Shown: positions 25,173-33,793 of the stretch, one piece after another
How positions within the stretch are numbered: position 1 is the first letter of the stretch
Layout: each line of letters starts with the position of its first letter
Source of the DNA: JANPBY01 sp963805505
GTDB taxonomy: Bacteria > Actinomycetota > Actinomycetes > DATJPE01
DNA length: 64,000 nt
Direction: 5' to 3'
Assembly (NCBI GenBank): GCA_963805505.1
Contig: CAWDUP010000007.1
Span: 682,001-746,000, forward strand
The notes under the pieces: model-generated
What the model was told of the DNA's origin: nothing
The model's database searches: none
What the model saw: the letters and a program-made list of their open reading frames with translations, nothing else
Program-made: the position numbers and the translations under genes

Positions 25173-26294
25173 ATGGCCCGTCGCGCGGCGCGCATGATCG
25201 TCCGTACGGCGGCAGCCGGAGCGCTTCTCGCCACCGCCCACACCATGGTCAACCTCAGGCTCCTGCGGGTTCCGTTGCCTGACCCACCGGCTGCCCAGCT
25301 CCGGGTCAGCTTGTTGCTCCCCGTCCGCGACGAGGCTCACCGAGTAGCGCCGTGCCTGGCCGCGTTGTCAGCTCAGCAAGGCGTCTCCGAGCTCGAGATC
25401 CTCGTCCTCGACGACGGCTCGACAGACCGCACGGCGGAGGTTGTGCGCGCGGCGGCGGACGACGACCCCCGACTGCGGCTGCTCTCCGGTGAGCCGCTGC
25501 CCCCTGGTTGGTTGGGCAAGCCGCACGCCTGTGCACAGCTTGCCCAGGCGGCCTCGGGATCGATACTCGTCTTCGTCGACGCAGACGTCGTGCTCGCGCC
25601 CAACGCGGTCGCGGCCACCGTCGCGCTCCTGCGCGAACACGATCTCGATCTGGTGTGCCCCTACCCGCGTCAGCTCGCCGAGACGGCGCTCGAGCGGCTT
25701 GTCCAGCCACTTCTGCAGTGGTCCTGGCTCACCTTCCTCCCCCTCCGGATCGCCGAGTCGTCGCGACGCACCTCACTGGTCGCCGCGAACGGCCAGCTGC
25801 TGGCGTGTCACGCTGCGGCGTACGAGCTGGCTGGGGGGCACGCGGCCGTCCGCGACGCCGTGCTGGAGGACATCGAGCTGGCTAAGGCCTTCAAGAACCA
25901 CGGTCTGCGGATCGCCATGGCCGACGGCACCGACGTCGCCGTCTGCAGGATGTACGGCTCTGCGCGGGAGCTGCGTGAGGGCTATGCCAAGTCCCTGTGG
26001 TCCGCCTTCGGCTCTCCGGCAGGCGCCGTCGCTGCCAGCGCGTTTCTCGGCTGGCTCTACGTCGTTCCGCCGCTCGGCGCACTCTTCGGCCGGGGAGCCA
26101 CTCGCCGGGCCGGGATCATCGGCCTCGTGGCCGGCCTCACCGGTCGGGCCGTCGTCGCCCGCCGCGTGGGCTCCCGAGTCTGGCCAGACTCCGTCGGCCA
26201 TCCCCTCTCGATCACCGTGCTGGTCGCCATGACAGCAGACTCGATACGGCGCCGCCGGTCTGGAAAACTGAGCTGGAAGGGCCGAGCGCTGTGA
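25173..26294 (+). CDS. Family 2 glycosyltransferase, CruG-like carotenoid glycosyltransferase
   Basis: A 373-residue GT2 enzyme. An N-terminal hydrophobic segment (about 10-28) is followed by the GT-A fold: LLPVRDEAHRVAPCLAAL, LDDGSTDRTAEVV, and the metal-binding FVDADV; the acceptor region has EDIELAKAFK, and two more membrane helices lie at the C-terminus. Similar proteins (CruG and CrtQ types) transfer a sugar to the hydroxyl of carotenoids, and the position between cruF and a crtD-like desaturase supports this. The ATG at 25173 has GGGCGAGG next to it; ATG 25194 is an alternative. Its stop overlaps the next start by four bases. Confidence 0.82.
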   Translation: MARRAARMIVRTAAAGALLATAHTMVNLRLLRVPLPDPPAAQLRVSLLLPVRDEAHRVAPCLAALSAQQGVSELEILVLDDGSTDRTAEVVRAAADDDPRLRLLSGEPLPPGWLGKPHACAQLAQAASGSILVFVDADVVLAPNAVAATVALLREHDLDLVCPYPRQLAETALERLVQPLLQWSWLTFLPLRIAESSRRTSLVAANGQLLACHAAAYELAGGHAAVRDAVLEDIELAKAFKNHGLRIAMADGTDVAVCRMYGSARELREGYAKSLWSAFGSPAGAVAASAFLGWLYVVPPLGALFGRGATRRAGIIGLVAGLTGRAVVARRVGSRVWPDSVGHPLSITVLVAMTADSIRRRRSGKLSWKGRAL

Positions 26295-27793
26295 GCCGAG
26301 TCGTCGTGGTCGGCGCCGGCATGGCCGGTCTCGCGTGTGCCGCGCGTCTCGCGGTCAAACGTCACGACGTGCTCGTCGTCGAACAAGCAGACACGTGGGG
26401 CGGGAAGCTCGGCTGGTACTCACGCGACGGGTTCTCCTTCGACACCGGCCCGTCGCTCCTCACTTTGCCGGCCGTCTACCGAGACACCTTCCTCAAGACT
26501 GGCAAAGCGCTGGAGGAGTGCGTCGAGCTGGTAGGAGTCGACCCGGTCTGCCACTACCGATTCGCGGATGGCACCACGATGGACATCCCCGACGTCGACC
26601 GTCGAGCTGTCGGTCGCGTTCTCGATGAGGCACTCGGAGAGGGTGCCGGGGATGACTGGTTGCGCTTCCTGGCCCATGCCGGACGTATCTGGCAGGCGAC
26701 GCGCGGCCCGTTCCTGACGACGCCTCTGGAAGGTCCTCGTGACCTGCTGCGCCAGTCGACTCGCATCCGCGATCTGCACACGATCGCTCCCTGGCGCAGC
26801 CTGGACGCGATGGGACGCCGCTATCTGCGCGACCCGAGGCTCCGACAGTTCCTGTGGCGCTACGCCACCTACACCGGCTCCGATCCCCGACGGACGCCCG
26901 CCGCCCTCTCCGTCGTTCCCTACGTCGAGCAGACCTTCGGTGCCTGGTACATCAAAGGCGGGATGCGGCGCCTCGGTGAGGCCTTGTACGAACGCTGCCT
27001 AGAGCGCGGGGTCGAGTTCCGTTTCTCGGCCGACGTGAGCGACGTGACCGTGACATCCGGACGAGCCAGCGGGGTGCGCTTGTCCAACGGCGAGCACCTC
27101 GAAGCCGATGTCATCGTCTGCAATGCGGATGCAGCCGAGGTCTACGGGCGGCTGGTCCCCGGGCCGCTCGCCGACCGAGGACGGGATCGGCTGCGAAAGG
27201 CCACTCCGTCCCTGGCCGGCTTCGTCATGCTGCTCGCGCTTGATGGACGCACACCCGGGCAGCGTCACCACACGGTGCTGTTCCCGCACGACTACTCCGC
27301 CGAGTTCGACGCGATCTTCGGTCGCAACCCGCACCCGGTGACAGATCCAACCGTCTACATCGCCGCACCCGATGATCCCGCGCTACGCCCAGACCAAGAC
27401 TCAGAAGCCTGGTTCGTCCTGGTCAACGCCCCGCGCCATGACCCCGACGCCGCTGCGTCGGGCAAGGGGGTGGACTGGCTGGCACCGGGGCTGGCGAAGA
27501 CGTACGCCGACCAGGTGCTCGACGTCATGGCCAGGCGTGGGGTCGACGTACGAGATCGCCTTCGCTGGCGGGAGGTCCGAACGCCCGCCGATCTCGAGCG
27601 CGACACCCGCGCGCCCGGTGGGTCGATCTACGGCACATCGTCCAACGGTGCGCGATCGGCCTTCCTGCGTGCGACCAACAAATCCCCGGTGCCTGGCCTA
27701 TTCCTGGTCGGCGGGTCCGCTCATCCCGGTGGCGGCCTCCCGCTGGTCGGCCTGTCCGCCGAGCTCGTCGCCGACCTGATCGGCCGGGCCTAG
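26291..27793 (+). CDS. crtD: CrtD/CrtI-family carotenoid desaturase
   Basis: A 500-residue FAD-dependent desaturase. The N-terminal dinucleotide motif is VVVGAGMAGLACAARL; the second FAD contact is WGGKLGWYSRDGFSFDTGPS, and the C-terminal motif GLFLVGGSAHPGGGLPLVGL is typical of the CrtI/CrtD superfamily. A second desaturase at 34894 is closer to phytoene desaturase, and this gene is coupled by a GTGA overlap to a carotenoid glycosyltransferase and follows cruF, so 3',4'-desaturation of a 1'-hydroxylated end is the best guess. Family membership is certain; the specific reaction is inferred from context. Confidence 0.85.
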   Translation: MSRVVVVGAGMAGLACAARLAVKRHDVLVVEQADTWGGKLGWYSRDGFSFDTGPSLLTLPAVYRDTFLKTGKALEECVELVGVDPVCHYRFADGTTMDIPDVDRRAVGRVLDEALGEGAGDDWLRFLAHAGRIWQATRGPFLTTPLEGPRDLLRQSTRIRDLHTIAPWRSLDAMGRRYLRDPRLRQFLWRYATYTGSDPRRTPAALSVVPYVEQTFGAWYIKGGMRRLGEALYERCLERGVEFRFSADVSDVTVTSGRASGVRLSNGEHLEADVIVCNADAAEVYGRLVPGPLADRGRDRLRKATPSLAGFVMLLALDGRTPGQRHHTVLFPHDYSAEFDAIFGRNPHPVTDPTVYIAAPDDPALRPDQDSEAWFVLVNAPRHDPDAAASGKGVDWLAPGLAKTYADQVLDVMARRGVDVRDRLRWREVRTPADLERDTRAPGGSIYGTSSNGARSAFLRATNKSPVPGLFLVGGSAHPGGGLPLVGLSAELVADLIGRA

Positions 27794-28917
27794 CGGCGAG
27801 CCCAGCGGAGGCTGATCGGCCGCTCGACGAAGCGGCCGTACTGCTCCAGCGCCACCTCGACACGACGCCGGACGACGGGTTTAACGTCCACCAGAGGAGA
27901 CACCTCGACGACGGTCTCGTTGGTGCGCCGGGTGCGCCGCCAGGTGGCGATCACCTTGCCTCCGCAGACGATCGTCCACGCGAACATGCCATTGCCGCCA
28001 GGGATGATCGCCTGCTTGTGCTCCTCGGCCAGCATCAGCGAACGATCTTTGTAGCCCAGCAGGTACTCGTCGAAACCGGCCAACGCCTGCACAGAGCTTC
28101 TTCGGCGGTTGGGCTGCTGCGCTGCCGCGCACGCAGCGACGTACATGTCGATCCCGTCCACCGATACCAGCTCCAGCCGTGGGCCGGCGACGGCTAGGGC
28201 AGTGTCGACATCGGCCATGAGCAGACCTGTCCACCCGGCAAAATCCTTGCGGCTCGCGGGTCCGTGACTGCGGAAGTAGCGGATGGCCATGATGCCGAGG
28301 GCCTCATCGCGGTCCGGAGATCGGGGATTCGGCGCCCACTCATCGAGCAGGACGAAGGTCTGCTCACTCCCGATGCTTGGACCGATGCACGTGACTCCCC
28401 GCTGGCTGACGTACCAGAGCAGGTGATAAGCGCGCTGTCCGGTCACCTCTATCCCGGCGGCCTCAAGGGTGCTCAGGCACTCCTGACGGGTCAGCCGTCC
28501 GCCACCGGAAAGGGCCTCTCCGAGGACATCCGCCGCCTGATCGGCGACCTTCTGCGACAGCCCTAGGTATTCACGGCGCCTCGTCGCTCCCTGCAGGGCA
28601 CGCGCGCCCATCAGCCTCAGCATCCAACGGGCGTCGACCGGGGGCACAAAATGCACAGTTCCCCGCATCGGCCAGGTACGCAGCGCCTCGCGGCGTTCGA
28701 GCGCAGCCTCGACATCGGTGCGGGTTAGATCGGGCAGTCGCGAGCCCAACGACCACAGGCCGCTGTTCAGCTCCTGCGCCTGCATCGCCCCGAACCACTC
28801 GACGACGCCTGCGACGTCCGAAGGCGGCGACACCGAGGAGTCGCTGTCGAGCAGGAGACTGCGCAACCGGCGATCACGAGCGGCGGCGATCGACAGGCGG
28901 TGTGAGGCGGTCGGCAC
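27790..28917 (-). CDS. AlkZ-like winged-helix DNA glycosylase (HTH_42)
   Basis: A 375-residue protein of three winged-helix modules and a beta barrel. The region WFGAMQAQELNSGLWSLGSR holds a Q-x-Q motif (Gln46, Gln48), the catalytic motif of AlkZ-type glycosylases that unhook interstrand crosslinks; TWPMRGTVHFVPPVDARWML is also typical. The GTG at 28917 follows AGGAGG at good spacing. It is convergent with the crtD-like gene (four-base overlap of stops) and divergent from the repeat protein at 28961. Many close homologues are annotated only as winged-helix proteins; catalytic activity is a prediction from the QxQ motif. Confidence 0.85.
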   Translation of the reverse strand: MPTASHRLSIAAARDRRLRSLLLDSDSSVSPPSDVAGVVEWFGAMQAQELNSGLWSLGSRLPDLTRTDVEAALERREALRTWPMRGTVHFVPPVDARWMLRLMGARALQGATRRREYLGLSQKVADQAADVLGEALSGGGRLTRQECLSTLEAAGIEVTGQRAYHLLWYVSQRGVTCIGPSIGSEQTFVLLDEWAPNPRSPDRDEALGIMAIRYFRSHGPASRKDFAGWTGLLMADVDTALAVAGPRLELVSVDGIDMYVAACAAAQQPNRRRSSVQALAGFDEYLLGYKDRSLMLAEEHKQAIIPGGNGMFAWTIVCGGKVIATWRRTRRTNETVVEVSPLVDVKPVVRRRVEVALEQYGRFVERPISLRWARR

Positions 28918-28960
28918 AGCAATCCTCCTGACACATCCAATTCCCCGTCATAATGCCCGT

Positions 28961-29995
28961 GTGACCGGTGCTGACAGTGGTGCAGCCGACCCTGCGTCTG
29001 TGTCACTCGTGACGCACCCGATTGTGCCCGAGACGTCACGATCGGTCGTCGAGCAGAGCGTGCGCGTGGGCTTCGGAGCGGCGGCGATCCTCACCGAGCT
29101 GCTCCTTCGCGTCATGACCAGGCCCAACGATCACAGTGACGCCGGACCTTTGCGCCCCCCTCCGATCGACGTGGTGCTCGGCGCCGGCTGGGGTGCGGCC
29201 CGGTTGACCGGACGCGTCGCGGGGCTCACGGCTCGGGTGGCGCGTCCGCTCGTGAACGTGGCCATGGACCCGCCCTTCGTGCCGAGCGCGCTTCGACCGT
29301 CGAGCACGTTCGACGTGGTGGCCACCCGCTGGCGGGCGGACCGCAGTGAGCTCACCCTGGAGGCCATCCGGCTCTCCCGCAACGCGACCCCAGCGGTGGT
29401 GGACAGTCTCGCCACCACGCTGGACCTTGATCTCATCCTCGCCTCCGTCGTCGACCGGCTCGACCTGGATCGACTCGTGCAGCACGTGCTGGCGCGTGTC
29501 GATCTCGACGAGGCCGCAGCGCAGGCCATCGACGAGCTCGATCTCTCGCCGATCCTGACCGAAGCGATCAAGCGGGTCGACCTCCAACCCATCGTCACCG
29601 ATGTCATCGACCAGCTGGATCTGGCCGCGGTCATCGCTCAGGTCCTCACTGAGGTCGACCTCACGACTCTGGTCACCGACCGAGTGGACCTCGGCGACGT
29701 GGTCACCAGCGCCCTTGACGACCTGGACCTCACCGCGCTGGTGATGGAACGTGTCGACCTCGTCGGTCTCGCGGACTACATCGTCGAGGCCATCGACCTT
29801 CCCGGCATCGTCCGCGAGTCGACCGGTTCGATCGCCTCGGAGACGGTTCGGAGCGTTCGGTTCCAGGCCGTCGATGCCGACCAGACGCTCTCGCGGCTCG
29901 TCGACCGGTTTACCCTCCGCGGTGGACGAGCGCGGCGGGTCGACGCGCCCGGAGAACCGGAGTCGGTGCTCGACGAGGGCGAGCCTGGACCGTGA
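28961..29995 (+). CDS. Protein with eleven short (L/V/I)DL repeats
   Basis: A 344-residue protein I cannot assign to a characterised family. Residues 1-150 include a moderately hydrophobic segment (about 36-52) and a basic region. Residues about 154-290 are eleven tandem repeats, each opening with Leu, Val or Ile-Asp-Leu and usually 13 residues long (examples LDLDRLVQHVLAR, VDLQPIVTDVIDQ), with two or three 10-residue units. The pattern suggests a helical or solenoid stack with an acidic face. The GTG at 28961 is six bases after CATAAT. Its stop overlaps the RDD membrane protein by four bases, so it may be that protein's cytoplasmic partner. Confidence 0.75.
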   Translation: MTGADSGAADPASVSLVTHPIVPETSRSVVEQSVRVGFGAAAILTELLLRVMTRPNDHSDAGPLRPPPIDVVLGAGWGAARLTGRVAGLTARVARPLVNVAMDPPFVPSALRPSSTFDVVATRWRADRSELTLEAIRLSRNATPAVVDSLATTLDLDLILASVVDRLDLDRLVQHVLARVDLDEAAAQAIDELDLSPILTEAIKRVDLQPIVTDVIDQLDLAAVIAQVLTEVDLTTLVTDRVDLGDVVTSALDDLDLTALVMERVDLVGLADYIVEAIDLPGIVRESTGSIASETVRSVRFQAVDADQTLSRLVDRFTLRGGRARRVDAPGEPESVLDEGEPGP

Positions 29996-30534
29996 CCGAC
30001 AACCCAGTCGGTCTGCCCCAACCAGCCCGCAGGGCTGCGCGGGTCGAGGGCATCCCGGTCGAGGCGTTGGCCTTCCAGGGCCAACGGGCCGGGCTCGTGA
30101 GCCGAGTGATTGCAAATTCCATCGACTTCGCCCTCATCGTCTTCGTCTTGGTCTCCCTCTTCGCCGGCTACACAGCCGTACTCTTCCTCTGGAACCCGAC
30201 GAGCTTCACCTTTCCGTCGCCGCCCCTAGGGCTAGCGGTGATCGTGGGTGGCTTCCTGCTCTGGCTGTACTTCTGGATCTCCTGGGCCACCTCCGGCCGG
30301 ACCTACGGCGACCACCTGATGGGGTTGCGGGTCGTCAACTGGCAGGGCGAGCGGATGCACTGGGCCGGGGGCGCTCTGCGTGCCGCATTCTGTGTCGCGT
30401 TCGCCGTAGGCCTGTTCTGGGTGCTGATCAGCAGCTCCAACCGGTCCGTACAGGACGTCGTCCTGCGCACGTCGGTGATCTACGACTGGGGTCACCGCGG
30501 ACGCACGGCCACACTGCCACCCGTCCGGGCCTAG
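29992..30534 (+). CDS. RDD family membrane protein
   Basis: A 180-residue RDD protein with three or four hydrophobic helices. The family Arg-Asp-Asp region is changed: RAGLVSRVIANSIDFALI carries R...D, and TYGDHLMGLRVVNWQGERM is the second conserved loop. The C-terminal helix GALRAAFCVAFAVGLFWVLI is followed by VQDVVLRTSVIY, also typical. RDD proteins are small membrane proteins of mostly unknown role, some linked to Na+/H+ transport. It is coupled to the DL-repeat protein upstream (GTGA overlap) and its stop abuts the convergent antiporter gene with no gap. Confidence 0.88.
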   Translation: MTDNPVGLPQPARRAARVEGIPVEALAFQGQRAGLVSRVIANSIDFALIVFVLVSLFAGYTAVLFLWNPTSFTFPSPPLGLAVIVGGFLLWLYFWISWATSGRTYGDHLMGLRVVNWQGERMHWAGGALRAAFCVAFAVGLFWVLISSSNRSVQDVVLRTSVIYDWGHRGRTATLPPVRA

Positions 30535-32034
30535 TCAGTCCGGGTTGCCCCGCTCGCCGAACCAGCCGGCGACCGGACCGCCCCTGCTCACCGCCCGCAG
30601 CCGTCGTTCCGCGTCGCTTCGCGCTGCAGCAGTACTCACCACCAGCAGCCGGTCGCCCGAGCGAATCCGGGTCACCCGATCCGGCACCAACGTCGACCCT
30701 TCCCGCACGACAAGCGCGACCGAGGCGCCCGCGGGCAACCGCAGGTCCGAGGAGACGTACAACCCGACCAGCTGAGACTCGGGCGGGACATCGATCTCGA
30801 GCAGAGCTGCGTTCATCTCGTCCAACGGGGCCGACTCAACGGTCAGCTCGCCGGTCTCACCGTGAGTCGCCACACCGAAGCGCCGGGCCAGCCACGGCAG
30901 CGGCGGGGCCTGGAGGGCGGTCAACACGAGCACGAGCAGGAACGTGGCGTCGAAGACCTCCACCGAGCCGGCGGTGCCAGCGGCAAGCGCGATGGTTGCC
31001 AAGACGATGGGTACGGCTCCGCGAAGACCGGCGACCGTGAGGAAGGCCTGCTCGCGCCACGGAACCCGAAAGGGTGTGGCTGACACGAGAACAGCCAACG
31101 GCCTGGCTACCAGCAACAGCGTCAGTCCGGCGACCGCAGCCAAGGGTGCGGCATCCCACAACCGACCCGGCGACGCCAGCAGACCCAACAGGACGAACAG
31201 CCCGATCTGGGCTAGCCAGGCGAGACCCTCGCTGAAACCCAAGACTGCCCTTCGGTGCGGGAGCCGGGACGAGCCGAGCAGGACCGCGCAGGCGTAGACC
31301 GCCAGAAAACCACTGGCATGCACGATCCCGGCCAAGGCGTAGCCACCAAAGATGATCGCCAGTGATGCGAGCGGGTAGAGGCCGACTGCTGGGAGCGCGA
31401 GACGAGTGAGCAGCCAACGGCCGAACAGGCCCACCGCGATCCCGACCACCGCTCCGGCGAGCAGTTCGTAGCCGATCACCCCGAGCTCCGCCCACCATGG
31501 ATGGGCGCCCCACTCACCGGCAGCTATCAGGGTCACCAGCACGATGACCGGTGCGTCGTTGAGACCGGATTCAGCCTCCAGCGTCGCTCCCACCCGGGTC
31601 TTGATCCGCAGCCGGCGAAGGACCGAGAAGACCGCCGCCGCATCGGTCGACGACAGGACCGCTCCAGTCAGGACCGAAGTCGTGACCGACCGTCCCAAGG
31701 ACAGGTGAACGACCAGGGCGACCGCGAACACGCTCACGGCCACACCGACGGTCGCCAGGCTGATCGACAGACCGAGGACGGGCCGCAGAGTGGACAGCCT
31801 CGTGGTGAGACCACCCTCCGCCAAGATGACCACCAACGCGATGAGGCCAAGGTCTCGTGCCAGTGCCGCATCGTCGAAGCGGATCCCGAGGCCGGCGTCT
31901 CCGAGCAGGAGTCCGAGCAGCAGGTAGAGCAGCAGACCCGGTAGGCCAAGGCGGGTGCTGACCCGCACTGCCAGCACGCCGACGATGACGACGACGGAGC
32001 CGAGCAACAAGGCCAGCTCCAGGTGCTCGCTCAC
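30535..32034 (-). CDS. CPA1-type K+/H+ or Na+/H+ antiporter with TrkA-C domain
   Basis: A 499-residue antiporter. Residues 1-390 contain about twelve membrane helices with the exchanger motifs LSSTDAAAVFSVLR and EAESGLNDAPVIVL (the ND pair of CPA1 transporters). Residues about 400-485 form a cytoplasmic TrkA-C domain (VPPESQLVGLYVSSDLRLP), characteristic of the NhaP2/CvrA potassium-proton group. The GTG start lies three bases after the stop of the CDP-alcohol phosphotransferase, and a purine-rich site is in the end of that gene, so the two are co-transcribed. Ion specificity cannot be decided by eye. Confidence 0.9.
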   Translation of the reverse strand: MSEHLELALLLGSVVVIVGVLAVRVSTRLGLPGLLLYLLLGLLLGDAGLGIRFDDAALARDLGLIALVVILAEGGLTTRLSTLRPVLGLSISLATVGVAVSVFAVALVVHLSLGRSVTTSVLTGAVLSSTDAAAVFSVLRRLRIKTRVGATLEAESGLNDAPVIVLVTLIAAGEWGAHPWWAELGVIGYELLAGAVVGIAVGLFGRWLLTRLALPAVGLYPLASLAIIFGGYALAGIVHASGFLAVYACAVLLGSSRLPHRRAVLGFSEGLAWLAQIGLFVLLGLLASPGRLWDAAPLAAVAGLTLLLVARPLAVLVSATPFRVPWREQAFLTVAGLRGAVPIVLATIALAAGTAGSVEVFDATFLLVLVLTALQAPPLPWLARRFGVATHGETGELTVESAPLDEMNAALLEIDVPPESQLVGLYVSSDLRLPAGASVALVVREGSTLVPDRVTRIRSGDRLLVVSTAAARSDAERRLRAVSRGGPVAGWFGERGNPD

Positions 32035-32037
32035 CGA

Positions 32038-32727
32038 TCAGTCCGCTCGTCCACCGCGAAGCCGCTGCCGAACCACGCGGAGCAGCTGGGCAAGTCCCAC
32101 CACGGACACGACCAGCCACGCCCACGCGCCTGCACCAGCCCACTCGGCTGCGGCCGCGACGTACACGCCAGCACCGAGCAGAAAAGCCGACGTGATGATC
32201 ACCCTCGTAGGACGCTCCGCAACTGTGACGACGCCGAGTTCATTCATCCCACCCGCGCCGGCCCGGGCACGTGTGTACTCGAGGAGAAACATCGCCGCCC
32301 CACCAGCAACGCAGACGCCGACAGGGGCACCCACCAGCCACAAGGCCAGCAGGTAGAGCACGTCGGCGCAGCGGTCGACCACGGAGTCGAGCACGTATCC
32401 CCATGCGCTCGTCCGCTCCGTGAGGACTGCTACCGCCCCGTCGAGACTGTCCACCAGCCCTGACAGCACCACGAGCAGCACCGCCCCGAGAACCCAGCGA
32501 CCGCCCAGACCAGCCAGCCACACCACCGCCCCAGCCAGGGCGAGGCCGAGGATCGTGATCAAGTCCGGCGGAGTACGGATGACGGCGAGCGGGCGCGAGC
32601 AGCTGTAGACCACCGTCAGCCAGCCGTGGACCAACCGACTGCGCCGCGGGTCGTAGCCTGCATGCAGCTGCGCCCAGCGATCCAGGTAGACCGCTCGCGT
32701 CGGCACGGTGGCCAGCCTGCCGATCAT
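32038..32727 (-). CDS. CDP-alcohol phosphatidyltransferase-family membrane protein
   Basis: A 229-residue membrane protein with about six helices. The family motif D-x2-D-G-x2-A-R-x8-G-x3-D-x3-D is present as Asp93, Asp96-Gly97, Ala100, Gly110, Asp114 and Asp118, but the Arg is replaced by Val101. These enzymes join a CDP-activated lipid or alcohol to an acceptor in phospholipid or inositol-lipid synthesis. The Arg change is unusual and could mark altered substrate use. CAGGAT ends six bases before the ATG. It leads a two-gene transcript with the antiporter. Confidence 0.82.
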   Translation of the reverse strand: MIGRLATVPTRAVYLDRWAQLHAGYDPRRSRLVHGWLTVVYSCSRPLAVIRTPPDLITILGLALAGAVVWLAGLGGRWVLGAVLLVVLSGLVDSLDGAVAVLTERTSAWGYVLDSVVDRCADVLYLLALWLVGAPVGVCVAGGAAMFLLEYTRARAGAGGMNELGVVTVAERPTRVIITSAFLLGAGVYVAAAAEWAGAGAWAWLVVSVVGLAQLLRVVRQRLRGGRAD

Positions 32728-32784
32728 GCGTCGATCCTGGCAGACGGCGGGGTCCCGTCCCTCAACCCCGTCGGGCTCGACCCC

Positions 32785-33702
32785 TCATCTTCGATCGGCC
32801 AGCCCGAGGTTGCCATAGACCACACGCGTGGCAGTTGAGCGGTTCAGCGTATAGAAGTGCAGCCCGGGCGCCCCGCCGGCAAGCAGTTCCTCCGCCAGCG
32901 CGCTCGCCACCTCGACCCCGATCTCCCGAACCGCCTTGGCGTCGTCCTCGACCCGGTGCAGTCGTTCGGCGAGTGCCACCGGAAACGACGCTCCGGAGAG
33001 CTGCGCGAAGCGTTCGATCTGGGAAACATTCGTGACCGGCATCAGGCCGGGGATGATGGGGATCGCACACCCGAGCGCCCTGACTCGGTCCACGAGGCGG
33101 AAGTACGTCTCGGCCGCGAAGAAGAACTGAGTGATCGCGAAGTCTGCTCCCGCATCGGCCTTGGCCACCAGGACCCGGGCGTCGGCGTCCAGGTCGGGGG
33201 CCTCGGGGTGGCCCTCTGGGAAGGCTGCGACCCCCACGCAGAAGTCACCGAGGCCCTTCACCATCCCGACGAGCTCATCGGCGTGTCGGAGGCCGTCTGG
33301 ATGCTGCTCCCACTTCGCTCCGACTCCGGCCGGTGGATCCCCGCGCAGAGCCAGCACATTACGCACGCCTGCAGACGCGTACTGGCCAACGATCTGTCTC
33401 AGCTGGGGCCGGCTCGAGCCCACGCAGGTCAAGTGACCGACGGCGGTGAGAGTCGTCTCGGTGCCGATGCGCTCAGTGACCCGTACCGTGCGGTCGCGCG
33501 TCGTGCCGCCGGCGCCGTACGTCACCGACACGAAACTCGGTTCGAGCGGCTCCAACTCGCGGATCGCCGTCCAGAGCAGGCGCTCGCCCTCGTCGGTCGC
33601 AGGCGGAAAGAACTCGAAGGACCACGAACGGCGACCATCAGCCAGCCGGTCACGGATCGTCGTCGCGCCACCCGGCATTGTGGATGCAACACCGCGCGCC
33701 AT
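32785..33702 (-). CDS. metF: Methylenetetrahydrofolate reductase
   Basis: A 305-residue TIM-barrel flavoprotein that reduces 5,10-methylene- to 5-methyl-tetrahydrofolate for methionine synthesis. Signatures are SFEFFPPATDEGERLL at the start, SVTYGAGG, VLALRGDPP, DFAITQFFFAAETYFRLVDR and IPGLMPVTNVSQIERFAQLSG, then a C-terminal LHFYTLNRSTATR. TACCCT on the minus strand (33714-33709) ends six bases before the ATG, so the mRNA is probably leaderless. It is divergent from crtE. In M. tuberculosis a MetF-like protein (Rv2172c) also stands beside the idsA2 prenyl synthase. Confidence 0.95.
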   Translation of the reverse strand: MARGVASTMPGGATTIRDRLADGRRSWSFEFFPPATDEGERLLWTAIRELEPLEPSFVSVTYGAGGTTRDRTVRVTERIGTETTLTAVGHLTCVGSSRPQLRQIVGQYASAGVRNVLALRGDPPAGVGAKWEQHPDGLRHADELVGMVKGLGDFCVGVAAFPEGHPEAPDLDADARVLVAKADAGADFAITQFFFAAETYFRLVDRVRALGCAIPIIPGLMPVTNVSQIERFAQLSGASFPVALAERLHRVEDDAKAVREIGVEVASALAEELLAGGAPGLHFYTLNRSTATRVVYGNLGLADRR

Positions 33703-33708
33703 GGGTCA

Positions 33709-33786
33709 AGGGTAGAGACGGGTCGCGACGCGAGCGTTCACCGACCAGATGCCGGACATGCGGAGGACGCAGACTCGCCGTACTGT
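33709..33786. promoter_or_regulatory. Divergent leaderless -10 elements of metF and crtE
   Basis: On the minus strand TACCCT (33714-33709) precedes the metF ATG by six bases. On the plus strand TACTGT (33781-33786) precedes the crtE GTG at 33794 by seven bases. Neither gene has a Shine-Dalgarno sequence. Confidence 0.5.
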
Positions 33787-33793
33787 CACTTGC

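Noticed and set aside
29036..30115. A 359-codon frame antisense to the DL-repeat protein
   Set aside because: It arises from the repetitive GAC/CTC codons of the repeats; the plus-strand gene is coupled to RDD and has a start and overlap pattern.
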